Part shown: positions 26,811 through 38,778 of the stretch, piece after piece
Position numbering within the stretch: the stretch's first letter is position 1
How the letters are laid out: every line of letters begins with the position of its first letter
Assembly: GCA_965153355.1 (NCBI GenBank)
Contig: OZ231128.1
Coordinates: forward strand, 13,888,001 to 13,952,000
Direction: 5' to 3'
Source: Flaccisagitta enflata
Lineage: Eukaryota > Chaetognatha > Sagittoidea > Aphragmophora
Length of the DNA: 64,000 bases
Notes under the pieces: model-generated
Told to the model about the DNA's origin: nothing
Databases searched by the model: none
The model's input: the letters and a program-made list of their open reading frames with translations, nothing else
Program-made: the position numbers and the translations under genes

Positions 26811-27551
26811 TGGGCAGCGGCCCCGAAGGGGACGAAGTCCTGTAGAACACAGGGGGACTTTCGTTCGTCCGTTTGTTCGTTCGTTCGTCCCCCCCCCATC
26901 AGGCTCCTCAGGCCTCAAATCTGGCCTCTGAGACCTCAAATCAGGCCTCTGAGACCCCAAATCTGGCTTCTGAGACCCCAGATTCGGCCTCTCAAGCCTC
27001 TAATCCAGTCTCTCAGGCCTCAAATCGGGCCTCTCAGGCCTCAAATCCAACCTCTCAGGCCTCAAACCTGGCCTCTCAGGCCTCAAATTAGACTTCTTAG
27101 GCCTCAAATCCAAATCCTCAGGCCTGAAACCTGACCTGTCAGGCCTGAAACCTGGCCTCTCAGGCCTCAAACCTGGCCTCTCAGGCCTCAAATTAGCTAT
27201 TTAAGCCTCAATTTATTGCTCTCAGGCTTCAAATCAGTCCTATGACCTTTCCAGCCCTAATCCAGCTCTCTTAAGCCTCAGGTCAGCCCTCCCAAGCTTC
27301 CGATTGGCATTCTCAGGCCTTTCATCAGCCTTCTTACACCTCAGTTTAGGCTCTTGAAGGCCTTCTGTCAGCCCTCTATAGCATCTCATCCACTTCTTGA
27401 GGCAGGACGAACGAAAGTCCCCCTGTGTTCTACAGGACTTCGTCCCCTTCGGGGCCGCTGCCCTGCTTCCCCTCACTCCAATTCACAATCACACAAAGCA
27501 GGGCAACGGGTATCGCTGACCACATATTGCCCTTGGGCGACCTGTTGTCTT
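26811..27551. mobile_element. Arm-and-core element, copy 3 (most intact arms)
   Basis: The left arm GGGCAGCGGCCCCGAAGGGG, ACGAAGTCCTGTAGAACACA, GGGGGACTTTCGTTCGTCC is matched essentially perfectly by the right arm at about 27405-27465. The right side extends through CAACGGGTATCGCTGACCAC and GCCCTTGGGCGAC. The core (26895-27400) is a 22-30-bp repeat around CAGGCCTCAAATCTGGCCTCT. It is non-coding; an Ala/Ser-rich frame through the core is an artefact. Confidence 0.85.
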
Positions 27552-27732
27552 GTTCACGCTCAGTCTCCTCCTCCTCCTTCTCCTCCTCCTCCTCCTCCTC
27601 CCTCACACCGTCGCCACCTACTTCATCTCTCTCACGCTCAGCGGGTCGAAATAAAAACTTAGGTTTTTATTTGCTTCGAATATTTGATGCGGTTCAGGTG
27701 GAATTACCGATAAAACTCATTGAAAGAAAGAA

Positions 27733-27991
<259 letters not shown>

Positions 27992-28224
27992 ACATACTTG
28001 ATCAGGATGAATAAATCATAGACGCAGCAGGTGCGCAATCAGCCAATAATCATTCTCAGACTTTTGCTTACAAACTTATGATTATCGACATATGAATAAC
28101 GTTGAACCGGAACAAGGACTATTGAAGTTTCACAGAAACTTTAGTTTTATATTCGATTATTGGACTCATTGTTTATGGTTGCACAACATATGCCGACTGA
28201 AATCAATAATCACCAGAAGCAAAA

Positions 28225-30440
28225 TGAGAAAGATGGATAAATTGATGGATGGCCAGAAAGATTGATCTTGATGAATGGATTGACGATGGGCGATAAATGG
28301 CCGAGATGGACAATGGACGGACAATCAGATGAATGAATGGACGGACAGTTTTGAGTCAAGTGGGATAGGCCAATGATGCAACAGAAGTGACGGGAAAACC
28401 AGAGACCAAAAAGATGGAATGGACAAATGGTCGACTGATGGACAGACAATCAGATCAATGAATGGACGGAAAGACTTGAGTCAAGTGGGTTGGGCCAATG
28501 ACGCAACAGAAGTGACGGGAAAACCAAAGGCCAAAAAGATGGAATGGACAAATGGACAACTGATGGTTGGACAATCAGATAAATGAATTGACGGACAGAC
28601 TTGAGTCAAGTGGGATGTGCCAATGATGCAACAGAAGTGACGGGAAAGACAAAGGCCAAAAAGATGGAATGGACAAATGAACGACTGATGGACGGACAAT
28701 CAGATAAATGAAAGGAAGGACAGACTTGAATCAAGTGGGTTAGGCCAATGATGCAACAGAAGTGACGGGAAAACCAAAGGCCGAAAAGATGGAATGGACA
28801 AATGGACGACTGATGGACGGATAATCAGATAAAAGAATGGACGGAAAGACTTGAGTCAAGTGGGTTGGGCCAATGACGTGACAGACGTGACGGGAAAACC
28901 AAAGGCCGAAAAGATGGAATGGACAAATGGACAATTGATGGACGGACAATCAGATAAATGAATGGACGGACAGACTTGAGTCAAGCGGGTTGGGCCAATG
29001 ACGTGACAGACGTGACGGGAAAACCAAAGGCCAAAAAGATGGAATGGACAAATGGACGACTGATGGATGGACAATCAGATAAATGAATGGATGGACAGAC
29101 TTGAGTCAAGTGGGTTGGGCCAATGACGTGACAGACGTGACGGGAAAACCAAAGGCCGAAAAGATGGAATGGACAAATGGAAGACTGATGGATGGACAAT
29201 CAGATAAATGAATGGATGGACAGACTTGAGTCAAGTGGGTTGGACCAATGACGTGACAGATGTGACGGGAAAACCAAAGGCTGAAAAGATGGAATGGACA
29301 AATGGACGACCGATAGATGGACAATCAGATGAATGAATGGACGGACAGACTTGAGTCAAGTGAGATGGGCCAATGACGCAACAGAAGTGACGGGAAAACC
29401 AAAGGCCGAAAAGAGGGAATGGACAAATGGACAACTGATGGACGGATAATCAGATAAATGAATGGACGGAAAGACTTGAGTCAGGTGGGATAGGCCAATG
29501 ACGCAACAGAAGTGACGGGAAAACCAAAGACCGAAAAGATGGAATGGACAAATGGAAGACTGATGGATGGACAATCAGATAAATGAATGGATGGACAGAC
29601 TTGAGTCAAGTGGGTTGGGCCAATGACGTGACAGACGTGATGGGAAAACCAAAGGCCGAAAAGATGGAATGGACAAATGGACGACCGATAGACTGACAAT
29701 CAGATGAATGAATGGACGGACAGACTTGAGTCAAGTTAGATAGGCCAATGACGCAATAGAAGTGACGGGAAAACCAAAGGCCAAAAAGATGGAATGGACA
29801 AATGGACAACTGATGGATGGACAATCAGATAAATGGATGGATGGACAGACTTGAGTCAGGTGGGATAGGCCAATGAAGCAACAGAAGTGACGGGGAAACC
29901 GAAGGTCAAAAAGATGGAATGGACAAATGGACGACTGATGGACGGTTAATCAGATGCATGAATGGACGGAAAGACTTGAGCCAAGTAGGATGGGCCAATG
30001 AAGCAAGAGTCCATTAAACTGAAGGTCAGAAAGATGGAATGTACAAATGGACAACCGATGGACGGATAATCATATAAATGAATGGAAGGAAAGACTTGAG
30101 CCAAGAAGGATAGGCCAATGAAGCAACAGAAGTGACGGGAAAACCAAAGGCCGAAAAGATGGAATGTACAAATGGACGACCAATGGACGGACAATCAGAT
30201 AAATGAATGGACGGAAAGACTTGAGCCAAGTAGGATGGGCCAATGAAGCAACAATCAAGTAAACCGAAGGTCAGAAAGATGGAATGGACAAATGGACGAC
30301 TGATGGACGGACAATCAGATGAATGAATGGACGGACAGACTTGAGTCAAGTGGGATAGGCCAATGAAGCAACAGTCAAGTAAACCGAAGGTCAGAAAGAT
30401 GGAATGGACAAATGGACGACTGATGGACGGATAATCGCAA
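28225..30440. repeat. 125-bp satellite, about 18 units
   Basis: Units contain GATGGAATGGACAAATGGAC, GACTGATGGACGGACAATCA, GATAAATGAATGGACGGACA, GACTTGAGTCAAGTGGG, CCAATGACGCAACAGAAGTG and ACGGGAAAACCAAAGGCC. Most units are exactly 125 bp; the last four are slightly shorter and more diverged. 125 is not a multiple of three, so frames (reading HLFGLWFSRH on the minus strand) reset every unit and no single protein runs through. Confidence 0.95.
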
Positions 30441-31293
30441 AGGACGGAAACATAGACTCGCCTTGTTTGAGCATGAGTATGGCGGAAATAGTCAATCTGT
30501 GAAGCCACTATGAGTTGCAATGTTTTCGGAAAGACGTCCGCAGCGCCACAAAATTTTGAATAGGGATAACGCTTGAGCGGAGTCGAGACAGATACAGGAG
30601 GCAAATACAGTGGAGCACCGCTAGAGCACGCCCGCTAAGGAGGAATGCCCGCCTATAAGACATACAACTTACAGTCCCATGAAAGATTTCTATATTGTCA
30701 ATAAAGCAGCTTCACTATGAGGCATGATTTTGCTCAATCTCTTGAAATGCGATCCAGTGAAGCTCAACTGTACATTTAAACCAACAATAACAGGTGTTAA
30801 GAGTAGGGTTGTGGAAGCGATTGACCGCTTCCGATTCAGAGGATGGGATAGCTACCAGTATTTGAACTGTAAATTGGAAGCGGAAGTTAAGAGACTAACA
30901 AATTTCATCCACCATAGGCGAATTTCCGTTATTTTCAACTTTGAAGAGTCCTTAAGGTGGTAGAAGGCTAGAGGCTAGAGGATAGTGATAAAACAGATGC
31001 TAGAATTTGACAGTTGGTAATTAAGCGCCGAGTGTATAGTGACTGAGAGTAAATACTGAAGGCCAATTTGGCCAATCATGCTTTTACATTTTTTTCCTGG
31101 CTCTTCTTTGGATGGTATGACTGCTTCAATCTAATGCGATCCTCCGTCCCCTTCCCTCCCCTTGGACGAGATTAATGGTTTATCAAACAAAACAAATTCT
31201 CCCGACTAATGATAGATCTTTTTTTTTTTCTTTTCTTTTTTTTTTTGAAAAATAACCTTTTCTTCTATTTTTCTGTCTTTCTCCTCATCTCAG
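30441..31293. other. No gene recognised upstream of the large exon
   Basis: An 80-codon open frame at 30724-30963 contains a KLNCTFKPT stretch but no domain I can confirm. A TACAGTGGAGCACCGCTAG segment at 30609 looks like a lone left end of a TA-type element. The last 80 bases are the pyrimidine-rich end of an intron. Confidence 0.4.
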
Positions 31294-33906
31294 GTTGGAT
31301 GAACAAATTGTCGTTGAAAGCCGAAATAGAACGAACCGAGATTCATCCATCTCCTTCATCTCCTCGTCCTCCTCATCCCCCTCATCCTCCTCATTCTCCA
31401 CATCCTCCCCAGCATCAATCTTCCTCTCCTCAATTTTGTCATCACTTCATCCACTCTCAACTTCTCTCACGTCTTCTTCTTCTTCGTCTTCTTCGTCATC
31501 TTCTTCTTCTCCGCCATCTTCTTCCATTTCCCCTTCGACCTCCAATCCAGCTTCAACCATCGACTTCGCCACTTCCTTCCCTTCCTCTTCCTTCTCCTCC
31601 TCCCATTCTTCCCTCTCCCTTTCCTCTGTTTCCCCCTCTTTACCATCCTCTGCCCTCTCTTCCTCCTCTTCCTCCTCCACCTCCTCTTCCTCCTCCACCT
31701 CCTCCTCCACCGTCTCTTCGACGACGACAACAAAACGGCAATTTTCGCCTCCGTTTAATCTTTCCAAAAACTCGCCTTTTTCGTTTGAAGGGGAAAAAAA
31801 GAAAAGAAAGAAAAAGAATGGAATAAAGGATAATTATTTTTCGAAATGGAATTACAACGTGGCAAAAACGATTCGCGAGCTGGAAAAGACACCAACAACA
31901 ACAACAATTGCAACACCGTCGCTACAAAATGAAACGTCGACGATGATGACGACGACGATGACAACAACAACAACGGCAACAGAATCAACTCGTGAGAATC
32001 ATCATCCCAAACCCTGGGAAAGGAGATATAAATTTGACGATTATTCCTCGATAGTGGGAGGAAAAGATGGGCTGTATCTGCGTTATGATGGTGTGGAGGG
32101 AGAGGAGGAAGAGCAGGAGGCATATTATGAAGAGGATGATGAAGAGGATGATGAAAATGATAACGATGGATATGAAGTTGAAAAGGGGGTAGGAGAAGAC
32201 GAGGAAGAAGAAGGAAAAGAGGAAGAAGAAGGAAAAGAGGAAGAAGAAGAAGAGGAGGAAGAAGACGAAGACGAAGACGAAGACGAAGACGAAGACGAAG
32301 ACGAAGACGAAGACGAAGACGAAGACGAAGACGAAGAAGAAGAAGAAGAAGAAGAAGAAGAAGAAGAAGAAGAAGAAGAAGAAGAAGAAGAAGAAGAAGA
32401 AGAAGAAGAAGAAGAAGAAGAAGAAGAAGAAGAAGAAGAAGAAGAAGACGACGAAGAAGATAAGAGACAAAAGATAAGGGCGAAAGAAGAGGCGGAAAGA
32501 TACGAAGGCCAAGACGACAGAAAAGAAGATAGATTCAGTAATAGATTATCACGATTAGAGGATGATGGTAACGTGAGAATTGGCGAAGAAGATAAAATCG
32601 GAGATGAAGATGGAAGAGAAGTAAAAGAAGAAGAGGAAGAAGAAGAAGAGGAAGAGGAAGATGAGGCTGATAAATTTGAAGCAAACGAAAAAGAAGTCGT
32701 TACATCCCACGTAGTTGAAGAAGGCGTTAAGTACGACGTTGTAGGCGGTGTTGAAGCCGGCGCTGGAATCGGGACTGAAATCGGGACTGAGACCGGCGCT
32801 GAGACCGGCGCTGAGACCGGCGCTGAAATCGGCCTCTCAGTCGGCGGTGACTCGTCGGCGAAAAATGCCATTAGCTCAGTTGGCAGTCGACGTTTACCGG
32901 GTCACCCTGGAAACCGTGGAAACTATGCCAAATTCGATACCGGGCATACCAAATCTTCGAACGGGCACGCTGAATTCTTTGCCGGGCATGACGGTAAGAC
33001 CATGAAAAATGAAGCTGACATCAACGTTGATCACCTTGATGAAGAAGAAGAAGAAGAAGAAGAAAGAAAGGAGGAAGCTGATGATGAAGAAGGAGGTGGA
33101 GCTGGAGAAGAACTTAAAGCAGGAGAGCTTTATTCATACGTAGAGACGTCCACTTCTCCAATGGTCGACAATAAATCCACTCGTTTAGGCGATGACAAAT
33201 TCATTTGTGTCGACAAAGAGTCAAATTGCGTCGGCGATATCACAGGCATTTGCGTCGGCAATAACACAACCATTTGCGTCGACAATAACGCAACTATTTG
33301 TGTCGTAAACAACACAACCATTTGCGTCGGTAACAACACAACCATTTGTGTCGGCGATAGCACAATAATTTGTGTCGGCAATAACACATCCATTTGCGTC
33401 GGCGATAACACAACAATTTGCGTCGACAGAGCATTCAAACGCGTCGGCATTAACACAACCATTTGCGTCGACAAAGCGGGCAAATGCGTCGGCGATAACA
33501 CAACAATTTGCGTCGACAGAGCGTTCAAATGCGTCGGCATTAACACAACCATTTGCGTCGACAAAGCGGGCAAATGCGTCGGCAATAACGCAACCATTTG
33601 CGTCGACAAAGCGGGCAAATGCGTTGGCATTAACACAACCATTTGCGTCGACAAAGCGTGCAAATGCGTCGGCAATAACACAACCATTTGTGTCGGCAAT
33701 AACACAATGATTTGTGTCGGCAATAACACAACCGTTTGCGTCGACAAAGCGGGCAAATGCGTCGGCGTTAACACAACCATTTGCGTCGACAAAGCGTGCA
33801 AATGCGCCGGCGGTGGAAACTCTCCTCGTTTGCGCGGCGGCGAAAAAGAATTGAGTCCGAAAAACGCCCCCAAAATCGATTCAAGGCAGTTACAGTTTCA
33901 CGCTCA

Positions 33907-33937
<31 letters not shown>

Positions 33938-34074
33938 CAGCAACAACAGCAGAGACATGCGCAGTTTCAGCTGAGCAATTCAGTCATAAACCTTTTTCGA
34001 GGACAACAACAAGGCTTGGGAATTGAAGCATATGACAACGACAACGTCGACGACGATGACGACGACGACGACGA

Positions 34075-34107
<33 letters not shown>

Positions 34108-35087
34108 TAACGACAACGACGATGAAGACTTCGGTAGCATCAATGACGTTTTAAACGGCGATAACAACGATGGCTTGAATAGCCTCAATGTCGAGGAGAA
34201 AATTCCAAAAAATGGGCTGAATGGGAAATTCAATGTTTTCACAAAAGAGAAAGACAAAAGGAGTGGAAAGAAAAATGGACAAAATGGAAAATTAGGTAGA
34301 GGGGAAGATGGAGGGGAAGAGGAGGAGGGAGAAGATGAAGGAGAAGAAGAGGGAGAAGAAGAAGAAGAAGAAGAAGAAGAAGAAGAAGAAGAAGAAGAAG
34401 AAGAAGAAGAAGAAGAAGAAGAAGAAGAAGAAGAAGAAGAAGAAGAAGAAGAAGAAGAAGAAGAAAAAAATGATGATGATGAAGTCGAGGAGCCAAAGCG
34501 AATTACAGATGGGAAACCAAATCAATTAACAGATGGAAGAGGAACGCCATTTACAGATGATAGACAACGGCGATCAATTACAGATGGGAAACGAAACCAA
34601 CCAACAGACCGGAAAGAAAAGCTATTAACAGACGAGAAACAACAGAGAACGATAAGAAAACCAAAGGCTGATGATTACGAGAGACGGAGAGCCAGACACA
34701 AACGGATTAAAAGACGCACACGAACGCGTAATAGATTCATTTCCCGCTTTAACAACAATAACAACAACCACAACGAAGACGTCAACAGCAACAACAATGT
34801 TAATAACATCAACAACAACAACAACGACAACAATGACATCACTGCAAATGAGGAGGGAGTAAACGACGACGATGACCCTCCAATCGCCATCATTGCTGGA
34901 TATAATGATAACAACAACAAAAACAACAATAACAACAACAGAAATAACAACAAACGTCAGAAAAACAAGAAAGCACGAGATGACCAAACTCATGCCAATG
35001 GAGGAGGAGGAGGAGGAGGAGGGGCACTAAAGCGATTCCATAAAGTAGCTCTCCTGGGTTCCACCGTCACTTTGGAATGCGTCACTG
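31294..35087 (+). CDS. Giant internal exon of an immunoglobulin-domain protein, low-complexity N-terminal region
   Basis: A frame stays open for about 1,264 codons between good splice sites: TTTTTCTGTCTTTCTCCTCATC-type tract ending CAG at 31293, and donor ACTG^GTAAAT at 35087/35088. Reading starts at Leu codon 31295, so this is an internal exon, entered in phase 2 and left in phase 1. Approximate residues: Ser-rich 16-144; basic KKKRKKK near 168; Thr-rich 199-231; unique KPWERRYKFDDY region 232-269; acidic Glu/Asp 269-389; GTETGAE repeats 487-516; Cys-rich repeats 638-839; poly-Gln 871-888; poly-Asp 918-944; poly-Glu 1021-1057; TDGK/TDGR repeats 1069-1116; Asn-rich 1152-1222; Gly run 1236-1243; then KVALLGSTVTLECVTG, an Ig B strand with its first cysteine. 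Phase-1 junctions are usual in Ig-superfamily genes. Remaining Ig exons must lie downstream beyond recognition. The non-repetitive parts stay in one frame, which argues for coding. The exact 5' boundary could lie inside the Ser/Pro-rich pyrimidine tract. Confidence 0.6.
32263..32455. repeat. (GACGAA)n/(GAA)n array inside the large exon
   Basis: GACGAA hexamers followed by about 35 GAA triplets, coding Asp-Glu then poly-Glu in the exon frame. Confidence 0.95.
33206..33812 (+). other. Cysteine-rich 8- and 7-residue repeat array within the exon
   Basis: Twenty-six tandem units in frame are of two kinds: 24-bp units coding CVGNNTTI (variants CVDNNATI, CVGINTTI) and 21-bp units coding CVDKAGK (variants CVDKACK, CVDRAFK). 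The first third is nearly all 8-residue units; later the two kinds mostly alternate, giving a 45-bp higher-order period. Every unit starts with Cys except one Arg. Most 8-residue units contain an N-x-T glycosylation sequon. Many differences between units are silent (TGC/TGT). If secreted, this would be a densely disulfide-bonded, glycosylated segment; that is inference. Confidence 0.8.
34353..34465. repeat. (GAA)n array inside the large exon
   Basis: About 37 GAA triplets coding poly-Glu. Confidence 0.95.
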
Positions 35088-35112
35088 GTAAATAGAAGAG
35101 TTTTTGTTTTTC

Positions 35113-35183
<71 letters not shown>

Positions 35184-35482
35184 AACCGGGGGAGCCTACC
35201 CGGGTGTGATACGGGTACGGATAAGCATGAATCGGCATCTGATTTTCAGAGAGGCCATGTGATCCACCACATTGGACCATGCCATTGGATCTTTTTGTGT
35301 AAGACCCCTGTCGATGTCATGTCAAGGTATTGTCTGTTTCAACCGTCGGGGGGTTTTATTTCAATCATGAAGACACGCTAAGCTAGTAATGCTACGTCTG
35401 AGCACGGAACGCAGACGGGGATCGATCCCGCGACCTCCGAAACCGAAGGCAAGAGCCGTAACCACTCGGCCACCACGCGCCC
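35113..35482 (-). mobile_element. tRNA-derived SINE with (AAC)n tail
   Basis: On the minus strand the head starts GGGCGCGTGGTGGCCGAGTG near 35482. The A box is TGGCCGAGTGGTTA (35459-35472) and the B box GGATCGATCCC (35419-35429), with a long variable arm between, as in Ser/Leu-type tRNAs. The body runs to GGTAGGCTCCCCCGGTTAAC, then the (AAC)n tail at 35113-35182. The head abuts another (CAA)n array (35483-35773), so it either inserted into that array or into the tail of an older SINE. It lies in the intron directly after the large exon. Confidence 0.85.
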
Positions 35483-35774
<292 letters not shown>

Positions 35775-36055
35775 CGATGTCATTGTTATCGATGATTAAC
35801 CTTTTTAAAGCGGCGATGACAATGTTTTTCCACCCAAGGAATAAAAGAATCAGAACCTTAATCTAAAATTGATAAGAAATCGGTATCAGTCTTCACATGA
35901 ATAATTCAAACACGTTTCCAATTCAATTCCCAAGCTTCTTTCATGCAATGATAGTTTTACATATTTGAGACGGAATTCTTCGAACAAATTCATGTTTTTA
36001 CTGTCTATTTGAGTTGCGTATGTTAGAGTGTATCTTTTTGCGGTTTTTTTTTTTT

Positions 36056-36114
36056 CAGAACTGCCCCTGCCCAACCGTCCGCGACTTTTTCCATTTGTAG
36101 GGCCTGTTTTTTTT
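36056..36114 (+). mobile_element. Hairpin-ended element, right-end fragment (copy 8)
   Basis: ACTGCCCCTGCCCAACCGTC, CGCGACTTTTTCC, TTTGTAGGGCCTGTTTT matches only the distal end of the family. The hairpin half is missing. Confidence 0.6.
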
Positions 36115-36145
36115 ACAAATGTGCTGGGTTCTTTTGATGTCGGAT

Positions 36146-36230
36146 ATGGAAAGGAAAGGAAAGGAAAGGAAAGGAAAGGAAAGGAAAGGAAAGGAAAGGA
36201 AAGTAAAGGAAAGGAAAGGAAAGGAAAGGA
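36146..36230. repeat. (AAAGG)n pentanucleotide array
   Basis: About 17 GGAAA units. Confidence 0.97.
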
Positions 36231-36404
36231 AGATGCTCGGAGTAGGGATGGAAGAAAGAATGGAAAGAGGGAACTTTTGCTATTGGATAAAGAAAGGAAG
36301 TCAGGAAGTAAGAAAGTTCTACATATTGTTCCACTTGTTAAACTATTGTTCCACTTTTCAAACCAATCAAAGCAAGGAAAGAAGTGAATACTAAATAGTC
36401 ACGA

Positions 36405-36815
36405 AGCGTTAGATGGTCAGCGGTACCCGATGCCCCTAGGTTTGCGAATGTGAGGTTGAGATGGTGAGAGGGGCAGCGGCCCCAAAGGGACTGATGACCT
36501 GCGCTATCATACATGGGGAAATTTCTCCTCCTCCTTCTCCTCGAGGTTAGGATATGGGCCTTGATGATAGGATTTGACCCTCAAGACTGAGACTTTAAGC
36601 CTAGAGGTTGAGATTTTGGCCTTACTGTTGGGATTTAGGTTTTGAGGTCGGGATTTGGGCCTTTGGACTGAAATTTGGCCATCCAGGCTGGGATATGGGC
36701 CTTGGGACTGAGATTTGGACTTTGGAGCCGGGATTTGGGCCTTGAAGCTGTGATTCGAGCATCAATGCTGGTATTTGGGCCTCAATGCTGGTATTCAGGC
36801 CTCAAAGCTGGGATT
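36405..36815. mobile_element. Arm-and-core element, copy 4 (variant arm, right end lost)
   Basis: GCGTTAGATGGTCAGCGGTA, CCCGATGCCC, GGGCAGCGGCCCCAAAGGGA, CTGATGACCTGCGCTATCAT, ATGGGGAAATTTCTCC. The core is a ~27-bp repeat around GCCTTGAGGCTGGGATTTGG. No right arm is visible. The arm variant (GATGACCT) matches the copy at 50375-50910. Confidence 0.65.
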
Positions 36816-37019
36816 CGAGTTGGGGGGGGGAGAGGTGTAGAAGAAGGAGAAGGTGAAATAATTTTCAACAAACATAGTAAGGAAGGAGCGAAGGAAGGAA
36901 CTTTTTTGGGGGGAACGATGGAAGAAAAGGATTTTTTGATGTTGGATTTATCCTCAAGACTTAGGCGACGATTTATTCAGCGGAGGATAAAATATGGTGT
37001 TGTGAAATATCCTCAAATA

Positions 37020-37022
37020 AAA

Positions 37023-37099
<77 letters not shown>

Positions 37100-37195
37100 A
37101 ATACATTGTCACCACGGACCAATATTTCAATGACAGCGGGTTATAAATCTCACTCACAAATGCACATACGCACACCAACAGTCAAACAGACAGAC

Positions 37196-37268
<73 letters not shown>

Positions 37269-37460
37269 AAAGCAAACAATGCTTTTCTCTAGATTGTAAA
37301 GGTGTTCAGTTCCGCATTTACAGCTGTAAACAAGCCACAAGAGTGATAACGAAAACTAATAGATGAATCAAGAAAAAGAAAAAGAAGAAGAAGAAGAAGA
37401 AGAAGAAGAAAAAGAAGAAGAAGAATAAGAACAAGAAGAAGAAGAAGAAGACGAAGAAGA
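37020..37460. repeat. (GA)n, (CA)n and (GAA)n arrays
   Basis: GA at 37031-37095, CA at 37198-37265 and AAG triplets at 37378-37475, separated by short non-repetitive DNA. Confidence 0.95.
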
Positions 37461-37780
37461 CGAAGAAGAAGATTAGGACGAAGGAGATGAAGAAAAAGAG
37501 AGAAAAAATAAACAAGAAAAAGTAAAAAAACAGAGAAACAAAATTAAAGTAATCCCAGTCAACGACCAACTGTGAAGTGGAGCAATTCTTTTGATTGATT
37601 GATCTTTTGTCTGCTTTTTCTTCCGACTTCAGTGTTTTTGTGGTCTCGGAAAAAAACTTTCATTTAATGTCTATCTATCCTCATTTTCTCTTTCCACTTT
37701 TCCCGTTTTTAGTAGTATCATACTCATAGTAAGAAGAACATTCACGATAATTCACAATCAATGATGGAATCTGCAAAGCT

Positions 37781-37813
37781 GTGACAGTGGTAATGAGTCA
37801 TTACCACTGTCAC
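37781..37813. repeat. Perfect 33-bp palindrome
   Basis: GTGACAGTGGTAATGA, a single G, then its exact complement. It adjoins a degenerate GGTAGTGGCA minisatellite to 38009 in which GTGGTAATG-type units appear, so it may be two inverted units fused. Confidence 0.9.
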
Positions 37814-38011
37814 TACTACATTACTTATGACAATGGCAACGGTAGTGGCAATGGCAGTATCAGTGGTAAGGGCTAATGCAATGGTAGTGGCAGTGACAGT
37901 GGCAGTAGAAATGGTAGGTGCAGATGCAGCGGCAGCGGCGGCGATTCAGTGGCAAAAACGATGGTAGTGGCAATGGTAGTAGCAGTGGCAATAGCATTAT
38001 TACTGATACTA

Positions 38012-38778
38012 CAGGGTGTACCAACTCAGTTGTAACATAAAGAATCGATGTATCTCAGCTTCTAGAGAAGATAATCTTATTCTGAAAACAGTTCCAAAAA
38101 GCTCTAAAAAAACGATTTTTACTCATGCAAAGGAAATAGATCAATCCTGTAAAAAAATTTACACATTCACAACCTAAAGTGAAGCAGCTATTTCTCATAA
38201 TACAAATTTGGCTGTCTTTGCCCATGGATACTGTTTCTTTAAAAGGCTCTCATTTCTAAACAAATTGAGCTACAGACCTCAGATTGGTCTTAAATCAAAG
38301 ATTTTTAGCTGTAGTTTTTGGCCTCAATAACAAACATCTTCAAAATAGTGAAGTTTTTGCATTTCTTTCCTTCAAAACCATGCTTTTAAAAAAACCTCGA
38401 TTTTCATAAGCATGATTTTGGCAAAAATCACAGTATTCTACTTAAAAAAATCTGTGAAATCTGTGAACTCTCTTTAATTACATAAAATATGTTTTTTTTT
38501 AGTCAAACTTGACATTTTTTGTCAGAAATTTTAGAAATAAAAGTCCAACAAAGAGAAATTGATATTGGAAATCAATAGAAAATAGCAAAATTATAGCAAA
38601 AAGGCATATACTTCCAAGCCTTTTTTCCACTGCTGTTTATACCTTCCCATTATTTTTCTCCTATCAAGCAAAAATCGGTTTTCAAAAGCTCTTTAGAACT
38701 TTTTTCAGAATTATAATACCTTTTTTAGAAGCAGAGATACATCGATTCTTTATGTTACAACTGAGTTGGTACACCCTG
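38012..38778. mobile_element. Mariner-type MITE, perfect ~47-bp terminal inverted repeats
   Basis: CAGGGTGTACCAACTCAGTT... at the left is mirrored exactly to the right end ...AACTGAGTTGGTACACCCTG, with TA at 38010-38011 and 38779-38780. The interior carries the CATTTCTAAACAAATTGAGC module (about 38248). No transposase. The exact arms suggest it is comparatively young. Confidence 0.9.

Noticed and set aside
28210-30194. Tandem 72-codon proteins reading HLFGLWFSRH
   Set aside because: Each is the same 125-bp satellite read in a new frame; 125 is not divisible by three, so no continuous protein exists.
28225-30440. CRISPR-like array
   Set aside because: The 125-bp units are near-identical throughout with no unique spacers, and the genome is eukaryotic.
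30724-30963. 80-codon frame with KLNCTFKPT as an immunoglobulin fragment
   Set aside because: Only the short stretch around one cysteine looks Ig-like; strand pattern and splice context are missing.
32125-32871. Poly-Ser frame of 248 codons on the minus strand
   Set aside because: Complement of the GAA/GAC arrays of the large + strand exon. No splice sites or domain support it, whereas the + strand has both.
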